This document shows positions 8,045 through 16,733 of a stretch of 20,212 nucleotides of DNA, piece by piece. Source of the DNA: an uncultured Synechococcus sp. (lineage in GTDB: Bacteria; Cyanobacteriota; Cyanobacteriia; PCC-6307; Cyanobiaceae); the NCBI GenBank assembly GCA_913040905.1, contig CAJWIC010000006.1:1-20212 (forward strand). The letters are read 5' to 3'. Both the position numbers and the translations under genes were made by a program. The number at the start of each line of letters is the position of its first letter. The first letter of the stretch is position 1. A model generated the notes under the pieces. The model saw only the letters and a list, made by a program, of their open reading frames with translations. It searched no databases and was not told the DNA's origin.

Positions 8045-9121
8045 ATGGATCTGATGATCGAAGATCTGATGGAGCAACTGGTGGAAGGCGGTGGCAGCGA
8101 TCTGCACATCGCCACCGGCCAGCCTCCCTACGGTCGCTTCAGCGGTGAGCTCCGTCCCATGCGGGACGACCCCCTCGAGGAAGAGGACTGCAACAAGTTG
8201 ATCTTCTCGATGCTGAACAACAGTCAGCGCAAGACCCTGGAGCAGACCTGGGAACTGGACTGCGCCTATGGCCTGAAGGGGGTGGCGCGCTTCCGGGTCA
8301 ACGTCTACCGGCAGAAGGGAAGCTATGCCGCCTGCCTTCGAGCCCTCGGCAGCAAAATCCCCAGTGTTGAAGTGCTCAACCTGCCTCCAGTCGTGCTGGA
8401 AACCAGCAAACGACCCCGGGGGCTGGTGCTGGTGACAGGCCCCACAGGCTCAGGTAAGACGACCACCCTGGCCGCACTGCTCGACCACATCAATCACACC
8501 CGCAGCGAACACATCCTCACGATTGAGGACCCGATTGAGTTCGTCTATCAAAGTGACAAGAGCCTGGTGCATCAACGCCAGCTCAATGAGGACACCCGCA
8601 GCTTCGCCAATGCCCTTCGCGCAGCTCTGCGTGAAGACCCTGATGTGATCCTAGTGGGGGAAATGCGGGATCTGGAAACCATTCAGCTGGCCGTCAGCGC
8701 TGCTGAGACCGGCCACCTTGTGTTCGGTACGTTGCACACGAGTTCGGCGGCACAGACCGTGGACCGCATGGTGGATGTGTTTCCACCGGAACAGCAGACG
8801 CAGATCCGTGTGCAGCTGTCCGGCAGCCTTGTGGCCGTCTTCTCCCAGACCCTCTGCAAGCGTCACGATCCCAAACCGGGCCAGTTCGGGCGGGTGATGG
8901 CACAGGAGATCCTGATCAACACCCCCGCCACGGCAAATCTCATCCGCGAAGGCAAAACGGCCCAGCTCTACTCACAGATTCAGACGGGAGGCGAACAAGG
9001 CATGCAGACCCTGGAAAAGGCACTGGCTGATCTCGTCAACAACGGCGATGTAACCCAGGCCGAAGCCATGGCAAAGGCCAGCAAACCGGGCGAGCTGCAA
9101 CGCCTGATCGGTGATGTCTGA
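8045..9121 (+). CDS. pilT: Type IV pilus retraction ATPase PilT
   Basis: PilT is the hexameric ATPase that depolymerises and retracts the pilus, giving twitching motility and DNA uptake where those occur. The 358-residue protein begins with GGGSDLHIATGQPP, the PilT N-terminal motif. It carries Walker A GPTGSGKTTT (132-141), Asp-rich DPDVILVGEMRD (198-209), a His-box GHLVFGTLHTSSAAQTVDR, and the ATANLIREGK segment near 295-304 corresponding to the family's AIRNLIRE motif needed for retraction. Length is normal. It follows pilB after ten bases with a purine-rich GGTGG sequence before the ATG at 8045, and is followed by pilC after 19 bases. It lacks the C-terminal cysteine pairs seen in PilB, as expected. 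Confidence 0.97.
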   Translation: MDLMIEDLMEQLVEGGGSDLHIATGQPPYGRFSGELRPMRDDPLEEEDCNKLIFSMLNNSQRKTLEQTWELDCAYGLKGVARFRVNVYRQKGSYAACLRALGSKIPSVEVLNLPPVVLETSKRPRGLVLVTGPTGSGKTTTLAALLDHINHTRSEHILTIEDPIEFVYQSDKSLVHQRQLNEDTRSFANALRAALREDPDVILVGEMRDLETIQLAVSAAETGHLVFGTLHTSSAAQTVDRMVDVFPPEQQTQIRVQLSGSLVAVFSQTLCKRHDPKPGQFGRVMAQEILINTPATANLIREGKTAQLYSQIQTGGEQGMQTLEKALADLVNNGDVTQAEAMAKASKPGELQRLIGDV

Positions 9122-9140
9122 TCAAGAGCTGAGCTGAACG

Positions 9141-10403
9141 ATGCCGTCGTTCATTGCCACCTACGCCGGCCCCTCTGGTCAACCTCGCGATCTGAAAATC
9201 AAGGCTGGCGACTTAGCAGAGGCTCGCAAACAACTCAGACGCCGGGGAATCCGGGCCACGAACCTTCGTGCTGCAACGTCCGATCAACAGGACCGATCGA
9301 AAGACACTGGCAATGCCGAGGGGAAGGGCTTCCTCTCGATCAATCTCAACACAGCTTTCGAACAGCCTCCCGGAGTCAAAGAAAAAGCGGTGTTCGCCAG
9401 CAAACTGGCTGCTCTGGTGGATGCCGGGGTGCCGATTGTGCGCAGTCTGGATCTGATGGCAACTCAGCAGAAGCTGCCGATGTTCAAACGGGCGCTCACC
9501 AAAGTGAGCCTCGATGTGAACGAAGGCATCGCCCTTGGCAGCGCAATTCGCCAGTGGCCCAAAGTCTTCGATCAGCTCAGTGTCGCCATGGTGGAGGCCG
9601 GTGAAGCCGGTGGTGTACTGGATGAAGCGCTGAAACGTCTGGCCAAACTCCTTGAAGACAACGCCAAATTGCAGAACCAGATCAAAGGAGCTCTTGGTTA
9701 TCCCGTTGCCGTCCTGGTCATCGCGATCCTTGTGTTTCTGGGGATGACCATCTTTCTGATCCCCACGTTTGCTGGAATCTTCGAAGATCTTGGAGCTGAA
9801 CTACCGGCCTTTACCCAGTTACTGGTTGATCTCAGCGATCTGCTGAGATCTCCAATTGCTCTCTACATGGTGGGGGTTCTCCTGCTGGGCATCTGGCTCT
9901 TCGCTCGTTACTACTCAACCCACAAAGGACGTCGAGTGATCGACCGACTCATCCTCAAGCTGCCATTGTTCGGCGAGCTGATTCTGATGACGGCCACCGC
10001 ACAGTTCTGTCGGATCTTCAGCTCGCTGACCCGTGCCGGTGTCCCGATCCTGATGTCGATGGAAATCTCCAGTCAGACCGCAGGCAACTCGATCATTTCC
10101 GACGCAATCCTGGCGTCAAGGGGAATGGTGCAGGAAGGCGTGCTGCTGAGCACATCCTTGATTCGTCAGAACGTGCTCCCCGATATGGCGTTGAACATGT
10201 TGGCCATCGGTGAAGAAACCGGCGAGATGGACAAGATGCTCAGCAAGGTCGCCGATTTCTACGAAGACGAAGTCGAAGCCATGGTGAAAGCGCTCACCTC
10301 AATGCTGGAGCCCGCGATGATCGTGGTGGTGGGCGGCATTGTTGGATCAATTCTGCTGGCCATGTATCTGCCGATGTTCAGTGTGTTCGATCAGATCCAG
10401 TGA
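9141..10403 (+). CDS. pilC: Type IV pilus inner-membrane platform protein PilC
   Basis: PilC (GspF family) is the polytopic platform that couples the PilB/PilT motors to pilin insertion and removal. The 420-residue protein has a short N-terminal cytoplasmic region, then two repeats of the T2SSF domain. The first begins near KAVFASKLAALVDAGVPIVRSLD and the second near TATAQFCRIFSSLTRAGVPILMS. Membrane segments are predicted at about 187-210, 242-259 and 393-413. The repeats and three-helix layout are diagnostic. It starts 19 bases after pilT, completing the operon; major and minor pilins and pilMNOPQ are not in the window. Its last 26 bases overlap the convergent flavoprotein gene at 10378. 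Confidence 0.96.
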   Translation: MPSFIATYAGPSGQPRDLKIKAGDLAEARKQLRRRGIRATNLRAATSDQQDRSKDTGNAEGKGFLSINLNTAFEQPPGVKEKAVFASKLAALVDAGVPIVRSLDLMATQQKLPMFKRALTKVSLDVNEGIALGSAIRQWPKVFDQLSVAMVEAGEAGGVLDEALKRLAKLLEDNAKLQNQIKGALGYPVAVLVIAILVFLGMTIFLIPTFAGIFEDLGAELPAFTQLLVDLSDLLRSPIALYMVGVLLLGIWLFARYYSTHKGRRVIDRLILKLPLFGELILMTATAQFCRIFSSLTRAGVPILMSMEISSQTAGNSIISDAILASRGMVQEGVLLSTSLIRQNVLPDMALNMLAIGEETGEMDKMLSKVADFYEDEVEAMVKALTSMLEPAMIVVVGGIVGSILLAMYLPMFSVFDQIQ

Positions 10404-11700
10404 GCTGTCTGGCAACGGATTGGCCGGCGAGCCAGCCACTGGTCCAGCAGTGCTGGAAGTTGAAGCCCCCTGTGACCCCATCCACATCCATCAACTCACC
10501 GGCCAGATGCAAACCGGGGCAGCAGCGGCTCTCCATGGTGGCCAAGTTGATTTCACCCAGATCCACACCCCCCGCAGTGACGAATTCCTCTCCAAAGGGA
10601 CCGCGACCTTTCACGGGATAACAGCATTGCTGCAGCTGATCGAACAGGCCCTTCTCAACCTTGGCTGGACAGTCAGCCCAACGCTGATCAGCAGCAACAC
10701 CAACCACCTCCAACATCGAGACCCAGAGTCGTCGTGGCAACTGAGCAGCCAGTGGTCGTGATGCAGTCAGGGTGCGCCGAGCAGCCTGGATTCGTTGGTC
10801 TCGCAACGCTGCCAGGAGATCCGCCTGTGAAACACCACCGCACCAGCTCACGGTCAACATCGCGCGATAGCGCGATGCCTGAAGTGCCCTAGCGGCAAAG
10901 GCCGTGAGCCGCAGCGTCGCCGGTCCACTCAGACCCCAATGGGTGATCAGCACGCGACCAACCTGACGGAAGCGCTCCTCTCCCACCACAAGCGTGAGCG
11001 CAACGTCGTCAAGGGCGATGCCAGCGCAACCCCGCAACTGGGGAGCATCCAACGTCAGCGAAAACAGTGAGGGGACAGGGGGGATCAGCCGATGGCCCAG
11101 CTGGGCTGCCAACCGGCGTCCGCTGGGATGACCACCCGTGGCCAACAGGACACGATGGGCATAAAACCGTTCACCACCGCGACAGGACGCCACAAATCCA
11201 GCGCTGAGATCACCGGTCAGTGACTGAACAGGAGCACTGGTGATCAGCCGAACCCCGCACCTTTTGGCGGCCTGCCGCAAGCAGTCCACCACCGCCGATG
11301 AGCGATTGGCCTGAGGAAACATCCGACCATCGGTCTCCTCCACCAGATCCAGGCCGTGATCTGCGAACCATGCAACGGCATCACCACTGGCAAAGCGGCT
11401 GAACGGACCCCTCAGAGGCCGCTGACCCCGGGGGTAATGGCCTACCAGCTCTGCTGGATCCCAACAGGCATGGGTCACATTGCAACGACCACCGCCACTC
11501 AAACGAACCTTGGACAGCGGCTCCGTCGTCGCCTCCAGCACCAAGACGCGCTGTACACCTTTTTCTGCGGCAGTGACCGCCGCCATGAAGCCGGCAGCAC
11601 CGCCACCGACCACCAACAGGTCGAACTCATCCAGCGGGTCGGAAGACAAGGGCGACGCCGTTGTTGCAGTAGCGCTTACCCGTCGGTCGGGGTCCGTCAT
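10378..11700 (-). CDS. HI0933/BaiN-like FAD-dependent oxidoreductase
   Basis: This protein of 440 residues (ATG at 11700) belongs to the HI0933/BaiN/RdsA family of FAD-dependent NAD(P)-linked oxidoreductases; the physiological substrate is not known for most members. The FAD-binding GxGxxG region is VVGGGAAGFMAA (30-40), followed by the family hallmarks VRLSGGGRCNVTH and, near the C-terminus, GGVDLGEINLATM and LAGELMDVDGVTGGFNFQHCW. The 5' end overlaps msrB by 74 bases if ATG 11700 is used. An in-frame TTG at 11649 would start 13 residues before the Rossmann strand and cut the overlap to 23 bases, so the true start is uncertain. The 3' end overlaps pilC by 26 bases on the other strand. Confidence 0.88.
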   Translation of the reverse strand: MTDPDRRVSATATTASPLSSDPLDEFDLLVVGGGAAGFMAAVTAAEKGVQRVLVLEATTEPLSKVRLSGGGRCNVTHACWDPAELVGHYPRGQRPLRGPFSRFASGDAVAWFADHGLDLVEETDGRMFPQANRSSAVVDCLRQAAKRCGVRLITSAPVQSLTGDLSAGFVASCRGGERFYAHRVLLATGGHPSGRRLAAQLGHRLIPPVPSLFSLTLDAPQLRGCAGIALDDVALTLVVGEERFRQVGRVLITHWGLSGPATLRLTAFAARALQASRYRAMLTVSWCGGVSQADLLAALRDQRIQAARRTLTASRPLAAQLPRRLWVSMLEVVGVAADQRWADCPAKVEKGLFDQLQQCCYPVKGRGPFGEEFVTAGGVDLGEINLATMESRCCPGLHLAGELMDVDGVTGGFNFQHCWTSGWLAGQSVARQLTGSDRTH

Positions 11701-12133
11701 TGAACACGTGGCCCTGGTGACCACCGCAGCGGCTGCAGTGGTATTCCGTACGGGGAATGATCAATTTGAAATCTACTTTCGTCGCAATCGCACCCTGCAA
11801 GGGCTGCCAGAAACTGGGCCAACCGGTGCCGCTGTCGAACTTCGCCTCAGACGAGAACAAAGGCTGGTCACAGCCGGCGCAGTGGTAAGTGCCGCTGCGT
11901 TTCTCGCCGTTCAGTGGACTGGTGAACGGCCGCTCGGTGCCTTCGTTGCGGAGCACGTCATAAGCCTCGGGTGACAACCTCTGACGCCACTGCTCTGCAC
12001 TGAGATCCCAGCTGGCATCGGCAGCTTTCGATGCAGCCAGCACTGGCCGCGGCCACCAGCTGCTGCCGAAGGCACCGGCGATCGAAGCTAACAACAGGGA
12101 ACGACGGGACAGAAAGACAGCGTTGAACGCCAT
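11627..12133 (-). CDS. msrB: Peptide methionine-R-sulfoxide reductase MsrB, with Tat-like signal
   Basis: MsrB reduces methionine-R-sulfoxide in proteins, repairing oxidative damage. The 168-residue protein has an N-terminal export signal: twin Arg in SRRSLLLASIAGAF (9-22) followed by a hydrophobic stretch and an AxA-like site (VLAAS near 31-35), so a periplasmic or thylakoid-lumen location by the Tat pathway is inferred. The catalytic domain begins near 42. Zinc ligands are Cys85/88 and Cys133/136; the catalytic Cys is 156 in RYCNNGVALVF. GTGWPSFW (102-109) is the conserved substrate pocket. The Shine-Dalgarno GAGG (12139-12142) lies five bases before the ATG at 12133. It is divergent from dus, and its 3' end overlaps the flavoprotein start. 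Confidence 0.93.
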   Translation of the reverse strand: MAFNAVFLSRRSLLLASIAGAFGSSWWPRPVLAASKAADASWDLSAEQWRQRLSPEAYDVLRNEGTERPFTSPLNGEKRSGTYHCAGCDQPLFSSEAKFDSGTGWPSFWQPLQGAIATKVDFKLIIPRTEYHCSRCGGHQGHVFNDGPRPTGKRYCNNGVALVFRPAG

Positions 12134-12138
12134 TGCAA

Positions 12139-12142
12139 CCTC
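12139..12142 (-). promoter_or_regulatory. Shine-Dalgarno site for msrB
   Basis: The minus strand reads GAGG five bases before the ATG at 12133, supporting that start. The 41-base spacer to dus (12134-12174) must hold both promoters or share them with coding sequence. Confidence 0.5.
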
Positions 12143-12174
12143 AATCGGTCGACGCTGAAGGTTCTAATGGATCC

Positions 12175-13167
12175 ATGACCGCCACCGAAACCGCTGCCTA
12201 CCGCTTCAGCGTGGCGCCGATGCTGGATTGCACGGACCGACACTTTCGCGTGCTGATGCGTCAGATCAGCCGCCGTGCCCTGCTTTACTCCGAAATGGTG
12301 GTGGCCCAGGCTCTGCACCACAGCAACCGCCGCGACAAGCTGCTGGATTTCGACGCTGTCGAGCATCCGATCGCTCTGCAGGTGGGTGGAGACGATCCAG
12401 CTCTGCTGGCTGATGCCGCGCGCCTCGCCAGCGACTGGAACTACGACGAGATCAACCTCAACGTGGGCTGCCCAAGTCAGAAGGTGCAAGCCGGCAACTT
12501 CGGAGCCTGTCTGATGGCGGAACCGGACCTGGTGGCCCGCTGCGTTGAAGCCATGGCGAACGCCAGTTCGCTGCCTGTGACGGTCAAACACCGGATCGGA
12601 ATCGATGATCTTGACAGCGATGAACATCTGACCGCCTTCGTGGATCGGGTGGCGAGCGCAGGAGCAAGCCGTTTTTCGGTGCATGCCCGCAAGGCCTGGC
12701 TGGAGGGTCTGGACCCGAAGCAGAACCGGACGATCCCCCCACTGCAGCACAACCGCGTGCAGGCGCTGAAACAGAGACGACCCCACCTCACCATCGAGCT
12801 GAACGGAGGACTGGAATCTCCCGAAGACTGCTTGGAGGCTCTTGTGCATTGCGATGGAGCCATGGTGGGCCGGGCCGCCTATGCCCATCCCCTGCGATGG
12901 GCCGCGATGGACAACCTCGTCTTCGGCGAATCGCCCCGAACCGTTCTGGCTTCAGATGTGGTGACTGGCCTCGTCCCCCATGCCTCCGCCCACCTCAGCC
13001 GAGGCGGTCGACTCTGGGATCTCTGTCGCCACCTCGTTCAACTGGTTGAAGGGGTGCGGGGAGCCAGACACTGGCGCCGGGAGCTGGGCGAACGCGCTCA
13101 ACGGCCCGGAGCCGATCTCACAGTCTTGGAAGAGGCCGGACGGCAGTTGCGCGACGCCGGCCTCTGA
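12175..13167 (+). CDS. dusA: tRNA-dihydrouridine synthase (DusA type)
   Basis: This FMN enzyme reduces uridines in the tRNA D loop with NADPH. The 330-residue protein starts RFSVAPMLDCTDRHFR, the DusA N-terminus. It has the catalytic Cys99 in NLNVGCPS, the FMN/substrate contacts KHR at 138-140 and His170 in SVHARKAW, and the C-terminal phosphate-binding NGG (210-212) and VGRAAY (231-236). The DusA subtype is inferred from NVGCPSxKVQ and the FGACLM segment. A TTG start at 12133 would add 14 residues of no known similarity, so I use the ATG at 12175. A TCTAAT seven bases before that ATG could be a -10 box for a near-leaderless message; this is speculative. The stop lies five bases from the convergent RNA-binding-protein gene. 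Confidence 0.93.
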   Translation: MTATETAAYRFSVAPMLDCTDRHFRVLMRQISRRALLYSEMVVAQALHHSNRRDKLLDFDAVEHPIALQVGGDDPALLADAARLASDWNYDEINLNVGCPSQKVQAGNFGACLMAEPDLVARCVEAMANASSLPVTVKHRIGIDDLDSDEHLTAFVDRVASAGASRFSVHARKAWLEGLDPKQNRTIPPLQHNRVQALKQRRPHLTIELNGGLESPEDCLEALVHCDGAMVGRAAYAHPLRWAAMDNLVFGESPRTVLASDVVTGLVPHASAHLSRGGRLWDLCRHLVQLVEGVRGARHWRRELGERAQRPGADLTVLEEAGRQLRDAGL

Positions 13168-13172
13168 AGGCA

Positions 13173-13712
13173 TCAGCCCTCAGCACCTCCGTAACCGGAA
13201 TAATCATCTCCGCCGCCGCCCCCGGAGGAGCCACGCCGGCGACGGCTGCGACCGTCGTCATAACCGCCACCAGTTTCACCTCCGCCATCGCGGGCACCGT
13301 AACTGCGGTCTTCCCAGCCACGGGCACCGGACCGACGCTCTCCGGAGTCTCCACCGCCGCCGCGATAACCACCTCCATAACCACCATCTCCACCACCACC
13401 GCGGTAACCACCGCCGCCACCTCCATAACCACCACCGCCATAACCGCCACCGCCACGGCGGGGTGCACTGCCACGGGGCTCAGCTTTGTTGATACGAAGG
13501 GGACGGCCCATCAACTCAGCACCCTGAAGCCCTTCGATCGCAGCGTCTTCAAGGGCTTCATCAGCCATCTCCACAAAAGCAAAACCGCGCTTACGGCCAG
13601 TGTCCCGCTCAAGGGGAAGGGCACAGTTCGCGACTTCGCCGAACTGGGCAAACAGTTCAATGACATCCTCCTGCTCAGCGCGGAAGGGAAGGTTGCCGAC
13701 AAAAATGCTCAC
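13173..13712 (-). CDS. RRM-type, glycine-rich RNA-binding protein
   Basis: This 179-residue protein has one RNA-recognition motif (about 1-77) with RNP2 as IFVGNLPF (3-10) and RNP1 as KRGFAFVE (41-48). Its tail (84-179) is rich in Gly, Tyr, Arg and Asp. Cyanobacterial RRM proteins of this kind are generally linked to cold response and RNA binding or localisation; the RNA targets here are unknown. The start is a GTG at 13712, chosen because the RRM begins at residue 2; no ATG is near. The spacer upstream to argH (13713-13836, 124 bases) is the longest untranslated leader on this strand, and may carry the gene's own promoter, though none is convincing. The tail-encoding DNA is low-complexity (CCACCG-rich on plus), which creates false reading frames on the other strand. 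Confidence 0.93.
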   Translation of the reverse strand: MSIFVGNLPFRAEQEDVIELFAQFGEVANCALPLERDTGRKRGFAFVEMADEALEDAAIEGLQGAELMGRPLRINKAEPRGSAPRRGGGGYGGGGYGGGGGGYRGGGGDGGYGGGYRGGGGDSGERRSGARGWEDRSYGARDGGGETGGGYDDGRSRRRRGSSGGGGGDDYSGYGGAEG

Positions 13713-13836
13713 GTTCTGAGTGGACCGGGTACGAAAAGAGAACCGAAGAGGCTTGTGCCATCACCAGAGGAGCATGACTTGAAAAGACACGACTTCCTGC
13801 TGACTGATCAAGCGTAGACCCGGTTGAGCGATGCAG

Positions 13837-15255
13837 TCATCGACCAACTGCAGAATCTTTCAGTCGTTCTTGCCAAAGCATGATCTGCTCCTGAACGCGA
13901 TCGAACCCGGTTCCACCCTCACTGCGACGGGCCGAGACCACCGCCCTTGGAGCAAGTGCGTCATGCAGATCGGCCTCAAAGGCAGGGTGCAACTCCTTCC
14001 ATTGCTCCAGGCTGAGTTCCCGCAACAGACAGCCTTGATCGAGACAACGGCGAACAACAGCCCCAACCAATTGATAAGCCTCGCGAAAGGGAACACCACG
14101 GGCCACCAGATAATCGGCTACATCTGTGGCATTGGAAAAATCGCTTTCCACCGCCTGATTGAGACGCTCGATCCGGAACTCCAAACCCTCCTCAAACAGA
14201 ATCGCCATCGCTTCAACACAGTCGCGCGTGGTCCGATAAGCATCAAACAGCGCTTCCTTATCTTCCTGAAAATCCTTGTTGTAAGCCAAGGGAAGCCCTT
14301 TGATCATTGTCAGCAGTCCCTGCAGATGACCAAAGACGCGGCCACATTTCCCCCGCACCAACTCCGGCACATCAGGGTTCTTCTTCTGCGGCATCAGGCT
14401 GCTGCCGGTGGCACAACGGTCACTCAACCGCACAAACCCGAACTCCTCCGAAGCCCAGGCGATCACCTCCTCGGCCAGACGGCTCAGATGGGCCATCACC
14501 AAGGATGCTGCTGCTGAAAATTCAACGCAGAAATCCCGATCGCTCACGGCGTCGAGACTGTTGGCATAAATCGCGTCAAAACCCAGATCTGCCGCAGTCC
14601 GGCGGCGATCGATCGGCACGGGTGTCCCTGCCAGCGCTGCAGCCCCGAGAGGACAGATGTTGACGCGACGGCGGACGTCCTCAAGACGCTCACGATCCCG
14701 TTGCAGCATCTCGATGTAGGCCAGCAGATGGTGCGCCAGACACAGCGGCTGGGCCCGCTGAAGATGGGTGTAACCGGGAATCATCGTGCTCTGGTGGCGA
14801 TCCGCCTGAACCAGCAGAGCCCTCTGAAGTCGCTGCAGGTCGTGATCGATCTCATCAAGCCTGCGCCGCAACCACAGGCGCAGGTCCGTGCCCACCTGAT
14901 CATTGCGGCTGCGGCCTGTGTGGAGCTTTTTCCCAACGGACCCCACCAAGGCGATCAGCCGCCGCTCCACAGCGAAGTGAACATCCTCATCAGCGAGGCC
15001 TGGATTGAAACGACCCTCAGCTGCCTCCAAGCGAATGGTTTCCAGACCATCCACCAGCTGAACAGCCTCCTCCTCTGCAATCACCCCACAGCTCGCCAGC
15101 ATCCGGGCATGGGCAATGGAGCCATCCAGGTCCTCCTGAAGCAGCGTCAGATCAAATCCGATGGACGCATTGAACGCCTCGATGAAGGGATGAAGGCCCT
15201 GTTCGAAACGATCACTCCATGCGCCTGCAGCGCCACCGGTCACACCACCCGCCAT
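13837..15255 (-). CDS. argH: Argininosuccinate lyase
   Basis: ArgH cleaves argininosuccinate to arginine and fumarate, the last step of arginine synthesis. With the ATG at 15255 the protein is 472 residues. The fumarase/aspartase superfamily signature [11 protein letters not shown] is at 284-294 and includes the mobile-loop catalytic Ser. The earlier blocks [17 protein letters not shown] and [10 protein letters not shown] (with the catalytic His) are intact. Length is normal. A TTG at 15270 would add five residues (MAGQS) and is less likely. It lies 20 bases downstream of the PP2C gene and is separated by 124 bases from the RNA-binding-protein gene; a small CGATG-ACTG-CATCG hairpin at the stop lacks a T-run and is not a convincing terminator. 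Confidence 0.96.
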   Translation of the reverse strand: MAGGVTGGAAGAWSDRFEQGLHPFIEAFNASIGFDLTLLQEDLDGSIAHARMLASCGVIAEEEAVQLVDGLETIRLEAAEGRFNPGLADEDVHFAVERRLIALVGSVGKKLHTGRSRNDQVGTDLRLWLRRRLDEIDHDLQRLQRALLVQADRHQSTMIPGYTHLQRAQPLCLAHHLLAYIEMLQRDRERLEDVRRRVNICPLGAAALAGTPVPIDRRRTAADLGFDAIYANSLDAVSDRDFCVEFSAAASLVMAHLSRLAEEVIAWASEEFGFVRLSDRCATGSSLMPQKKNPDVPELVRGKCGRVFGHLQGLLTMIKGLPLAYNKDFQEDKEALFDAYRTTRDCVEAMAILFEEGLEFRIERLNQAVESDFSNATDVADYLVARGVPFREAYQLVGAVVRRCLDQGCLLRELSLEQWKELHPAFEADLHDALAPRAVVSARRSEGGTGFDRVQEQIMLWQERLKDSAVGR

Positions 15256-15275
15256 GGATTGCCCTGCCAATCCCC

Positions 15276-16697
15276 TCAGCTTGTCAGGCGACTGATGGAT
15301 GGCGACACACTCGGCAAGCTGACGGCCTCAGGAACCTTGAGGACCACCATCGACGCATCGTCCTCCAGATGGTGATCCGCACCGACGAACCGATCAAGGC
15401 GATCGAACAGATGATCCAAAATCCCCTGCGCCCCCTGACCACTGCGGCAGGCACCGTCCAGAGTTCGGATCAGGCGAGCCTCATCAAATCGGTCACCCGT
15501 CATGCCGGGAGCCTCAGTGACACCGTCGGTGTAATAGAGCAGCACATCACCGGGATCAAGTCGAACCTCCCCAAGGCCGTAGTCGGCTTCGGGCTGCAAT
15601 CCAATCAGGAGACCAGCAGCATCCAAACGGCTGATGCTGCGGCGTTCAGCACGCCACAGCAGAGGGGGATTGTGAGCTGCATTGGCATACCGCAACCGTC
15701 GACTGCGGGGATCAAAATCCGAATAGAACAGCGTCACAAAACGGTGGGACTGGGCCAGGTCCTCCTGAGCCAGTTGATTCAGGTCGTGCAGGATCCGATC
15801 CGGCGGTAAACCGCTGAGCACTTCGGCGCGGAGCATGCCTCGCAGCATGGTCATCAACAGACCAGCGGGAACACCCTTACCCATCACATCACCCATCACC
15901 AGGCCCCAACGACCCCGTTCCCGACGGCGACCGATCAACTCCGGTCGGGTCGGAATGAAATCGTAGTAATCACCACCAACCTGAAAGGCCGGCCGGCAGC
16001 GAGCCGCCAGCTCAACGCCCTCGATCACCGGGCAATGATCCGGCAGCAACTGAGCCTGGATCTCGGCACCGATGCTGAGCTGACGATCCACCCGCTCATG
16101 CCGGCGTGCCTCCTGCAACATCTGGTCGTTTTCAATGGCGACACCGGCAAGATCTGCCACCAACTGAACGTGACGGCGATGAACATCGGTCCAAACCAGA
16201 TCCCCTGAGGATTCAAAGATGTACAACCGACCTCGAGTTCGTCCCCGTGCATTCACGGAGGTGGCAAACAGTCCAGCCCCCGGACACAGCCGCTGCACCA
16301 GACGATCCATCGCCAGCAGCTGATCATCATCGGTGCCGAACCCTGCACCCTGACCCGGCTCAAAAGCCGCCAAGCGTTGCAGCAGGCCTTGACTGTTTGC
16401 CGCGGGAACAGCCTGCAACTGTTCCCTCCAGAGTCGACCATCGGACTGAAACGGCACCAGGATCGCCCCTTGCACCCCCACGAGACGGGCTGCAACAACC
16501 GGCACCAGTTCCAGGAACCGGTTCAGATTGGTGAAACTGCGCTGTGCGAATGCCAGCGACACCAACAGATCCTGATTGCGCCGTTGCTCACGGCTGAGAC
16601 TGTCGAACAGCTGCCGCAGCGAGGCCATCGCCTGCGTGGACGGTGTCACCCCACGCATGGGAGGAGTGGAATGCCGACGAGGCGGCTTGCTGCTCAA
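15276..16697 (-). CDS. GAF-domain PP2C-type (RsbU/SpoIIE-like) phosphatase
   Basis: This is a cytoplasmic 473-residue protein, with no membrane segment seen, that combines an N-terminal GAF-like sensor region (about 55-190) with a SpoIIE-family PP2C phosphatase (about 212-455). Between them is a short helical linker ending in EIQAQLLPD, the hallmark pre-PP2C sequence. Metal-binding acidic residues are present: GGDYYD (241-246), GDVMGKG (269-275), DGVTEA (391-396) and EDDAS (445-449), so it should be active. Such phosphatases usually dephosphorylate anti-anti-sigma (STAS) proteins; none is in view. The start is uncertain: TTG at 16697 or ATG at 16658 (MRGVTPSTQ), 13 residues in. It lies 36 bases after ftsY. 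Confidence 0.88.
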   Translation of the reverse strand: MSSKPPRRHSTPPMRGVTPSTQAMASLRQLFDSLSREQRRNQDLLVSLAFAQRSFTNLNRFLELVPVVAARLVGVQGAILVPFQSDGRLWREQLQAVPAANSQGLLQRLAAFEPGQGAGFGTDDDQLLAMDRLVQRLCPGAGLFATSVNARGRTRGRLYIFESSGDLVWTDVHRRHVQLVADLAGVAIENDQMLQEARRHERVDRQLSIGAEIQAQLLPDHCPVIEGVELAARCRPAFQVGGDYYDFIPTRPELIGRRRERGRWGLVMGDVMGKGVPAGLLMTMLRGMLRAEVLSGLPPDRILHDLNQLAQEDLAQSHRFVTLFYSDFDPRSRRLRYANAAHNPPLLWRAERRSISRLDAAGLLIGLQPEADYGLGEVRLDPGDVLLYYTDGVTEAPGMTGDRFDEARLIRTLDGACRSGQGAQGILDHLFDRLDRFVGADHHLEDDASMVVLKVPEAVSLPSVSPSISRLTS

Positions 16698-16733
16698 GGC
16701 TCAGCCCCTCAGGAGCCGAAACGTAGCAACGCC

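Noticed and set aside
12980..13492. Plus-strand reading frame coding a His/Asn/Arg-rich protein
   Set aside because: It is the reverse complement of the Gly-rich tail of the RRM protein plus the end of dus; composition is an artefact of the repeated GGY/GGN codons.
13718..13824. 7-bp inverted repeat ACCGGGT (13724-13730) / ACCCGGT (13818-13824) in the spacer before the RNA-binding gene
   Set aside because: One 7-bp pair is expected about half the time in a spacer this long, and the loop would be ~87 bases; no riboswitch fold was recognised.
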